Shown piece by piece: positions 39,757-39,998 of a stretch of DNA of 39,998 bases. Under the pieces are notes generated by a model. The model was not told the origin of the DNA. It worked only from the letters and a program-made list of their open reading frames with translations, and ran no database searches. The DNA comes from Paenibacillus pasadenensis DSM 19293 (GTDB lineage Bacteria; Bacillota; Bacilli; Paenibacillales; Paenibacillaceae). The stretch covers positions 1-39,998 of the forward strand of contig NZ_AULW01000064.1 in NCBI RefSeq assembly GCF_000422485.1, read 5' to 3'. Position numbers and translations under genes: made by a program. Each line of letters begins with the position of its first letter. The stretch's first letter is position 1.

Positions 39757-39998
39757 TTAAAGGCTGTCCGTCGCTTCCGTCATGGTGGTGCTGGTTTCCT
39801 GCTCCTCCGAGCCGGCGCCCTGAGTGGCTTTCTGCTTCTTCCACGCCTTGAAGTCCGTCATGTCCATGTACGGCTTCTTCGTCATCCAGTACTCGTTCTC
39901 TTCCATGAGCATGGCTCCGATGAGGCGAAGGACGGAAGCGCGATTGGGAAAGATGCGGATGACCGTCTCGCGCCTGCGGATCTCCCCGTTCAGGCGCT
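39757..39998 (-). CDS. IS256 (Mutator-type) family transposase, C-terminal part
   Basis: The frame is open from the right edge to the TAA at 39757 (80 codons visible). The sequence starts RLNGEIRRRETVIRIFPNRA and continues SVLRLIGAMLMEENEYWMTKK, which is the highly conserved C-terminal zone of IS256-type transposases. The catalytic DDE residues lie outside the window. The last 25 residues (Thr, Glu, Ser-rich) are less conserved. Whether the gene is intact upstream cannot be seen. Confidence 0.9.
   Translation of the reverse strand, partial: RLNGEIRRRETVIRIFPNRASVLRLIGAMLMEENEYWMTKKPYMDMTDFKAWKKQKATQGAGSEEQETSTTMTEATDSL

Overview
The window looks like a high-GC, spore-forming Firmicute close to Paenibacillus. 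Supporting signs are spoVK, cotE, a GlnR-type nitrogen regulator, an aa3-type quinol oxidase and the order cotE, mutS, mutL, miaA, hfq, spoVK, ynbB, glnR, glnA, which resembles the Bacillus subtilis chromosome. Almost all chromosomal genes lie on the minus strand. No tRNA, rRNA or CRISPR array was recognised.

1-7793 is the end of an integrated prophage or related element, cut by the left window edge. A compact minus-strand early operon runs leftward from about 5240: an HTH excisionase-like protein, several small proteins, a Cas4/RecB-like DUF2800 nuclease, a DUF2815 single-stranded-DNA-binding protein, a newly noted 32-residue membrane peptide, and a family A DNA polymerase that runs off the edge. 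The AT-rich switch at 5190-5630 separates this operon from an ImmR-like repressor, an ImmA-like metalloprotease and a tyrosine integrase on the plus strand. The switch holds five copies of a GATAA-N5-TTATC operator and at least three good sigma-A promoters. The integrase stops 34 bp from the 3' end of glnA, so this is probably one junction of the element.

7828-18902 holds glnA and glnR (with a GlnR box and promoter), a YnbB-type PLP enzyme, spoVK, a DUF218 and a DUF402 protein, the qoxABCD menaquinol oxidase operon, a small membrane protein and a lipoprotein cyclophilin. 18949-28592 holds PBP1A and the tightly overlapping mutS-mutL-methyltransferase-miaA-hfq cluster.

28824-34904 holds a MocR-type regulator divergent from a LysE-type exporter, an APH-fold kinase, a large phage-type amidoligase and the spore coat morphogen cotE. 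35093-38993 holds an FUSC-type exporter preceded by an attenuator-like leader with its own short reading frame, and a complete SsuA/ThiY-type ABC importer. 38994-39756 is a repeat-rich intergenic region with two distinct repeat families. It ends at the 3' end of a truncated-by-window IS256-family transposase.

The most interesting candidates for undescribed biology are the operator-dense phage switch with an antisense promoter, the FUSC leader ORF lying across an intrinsic terminator, and the amidoligase with a glycine-rich repeat insert next to cotE.
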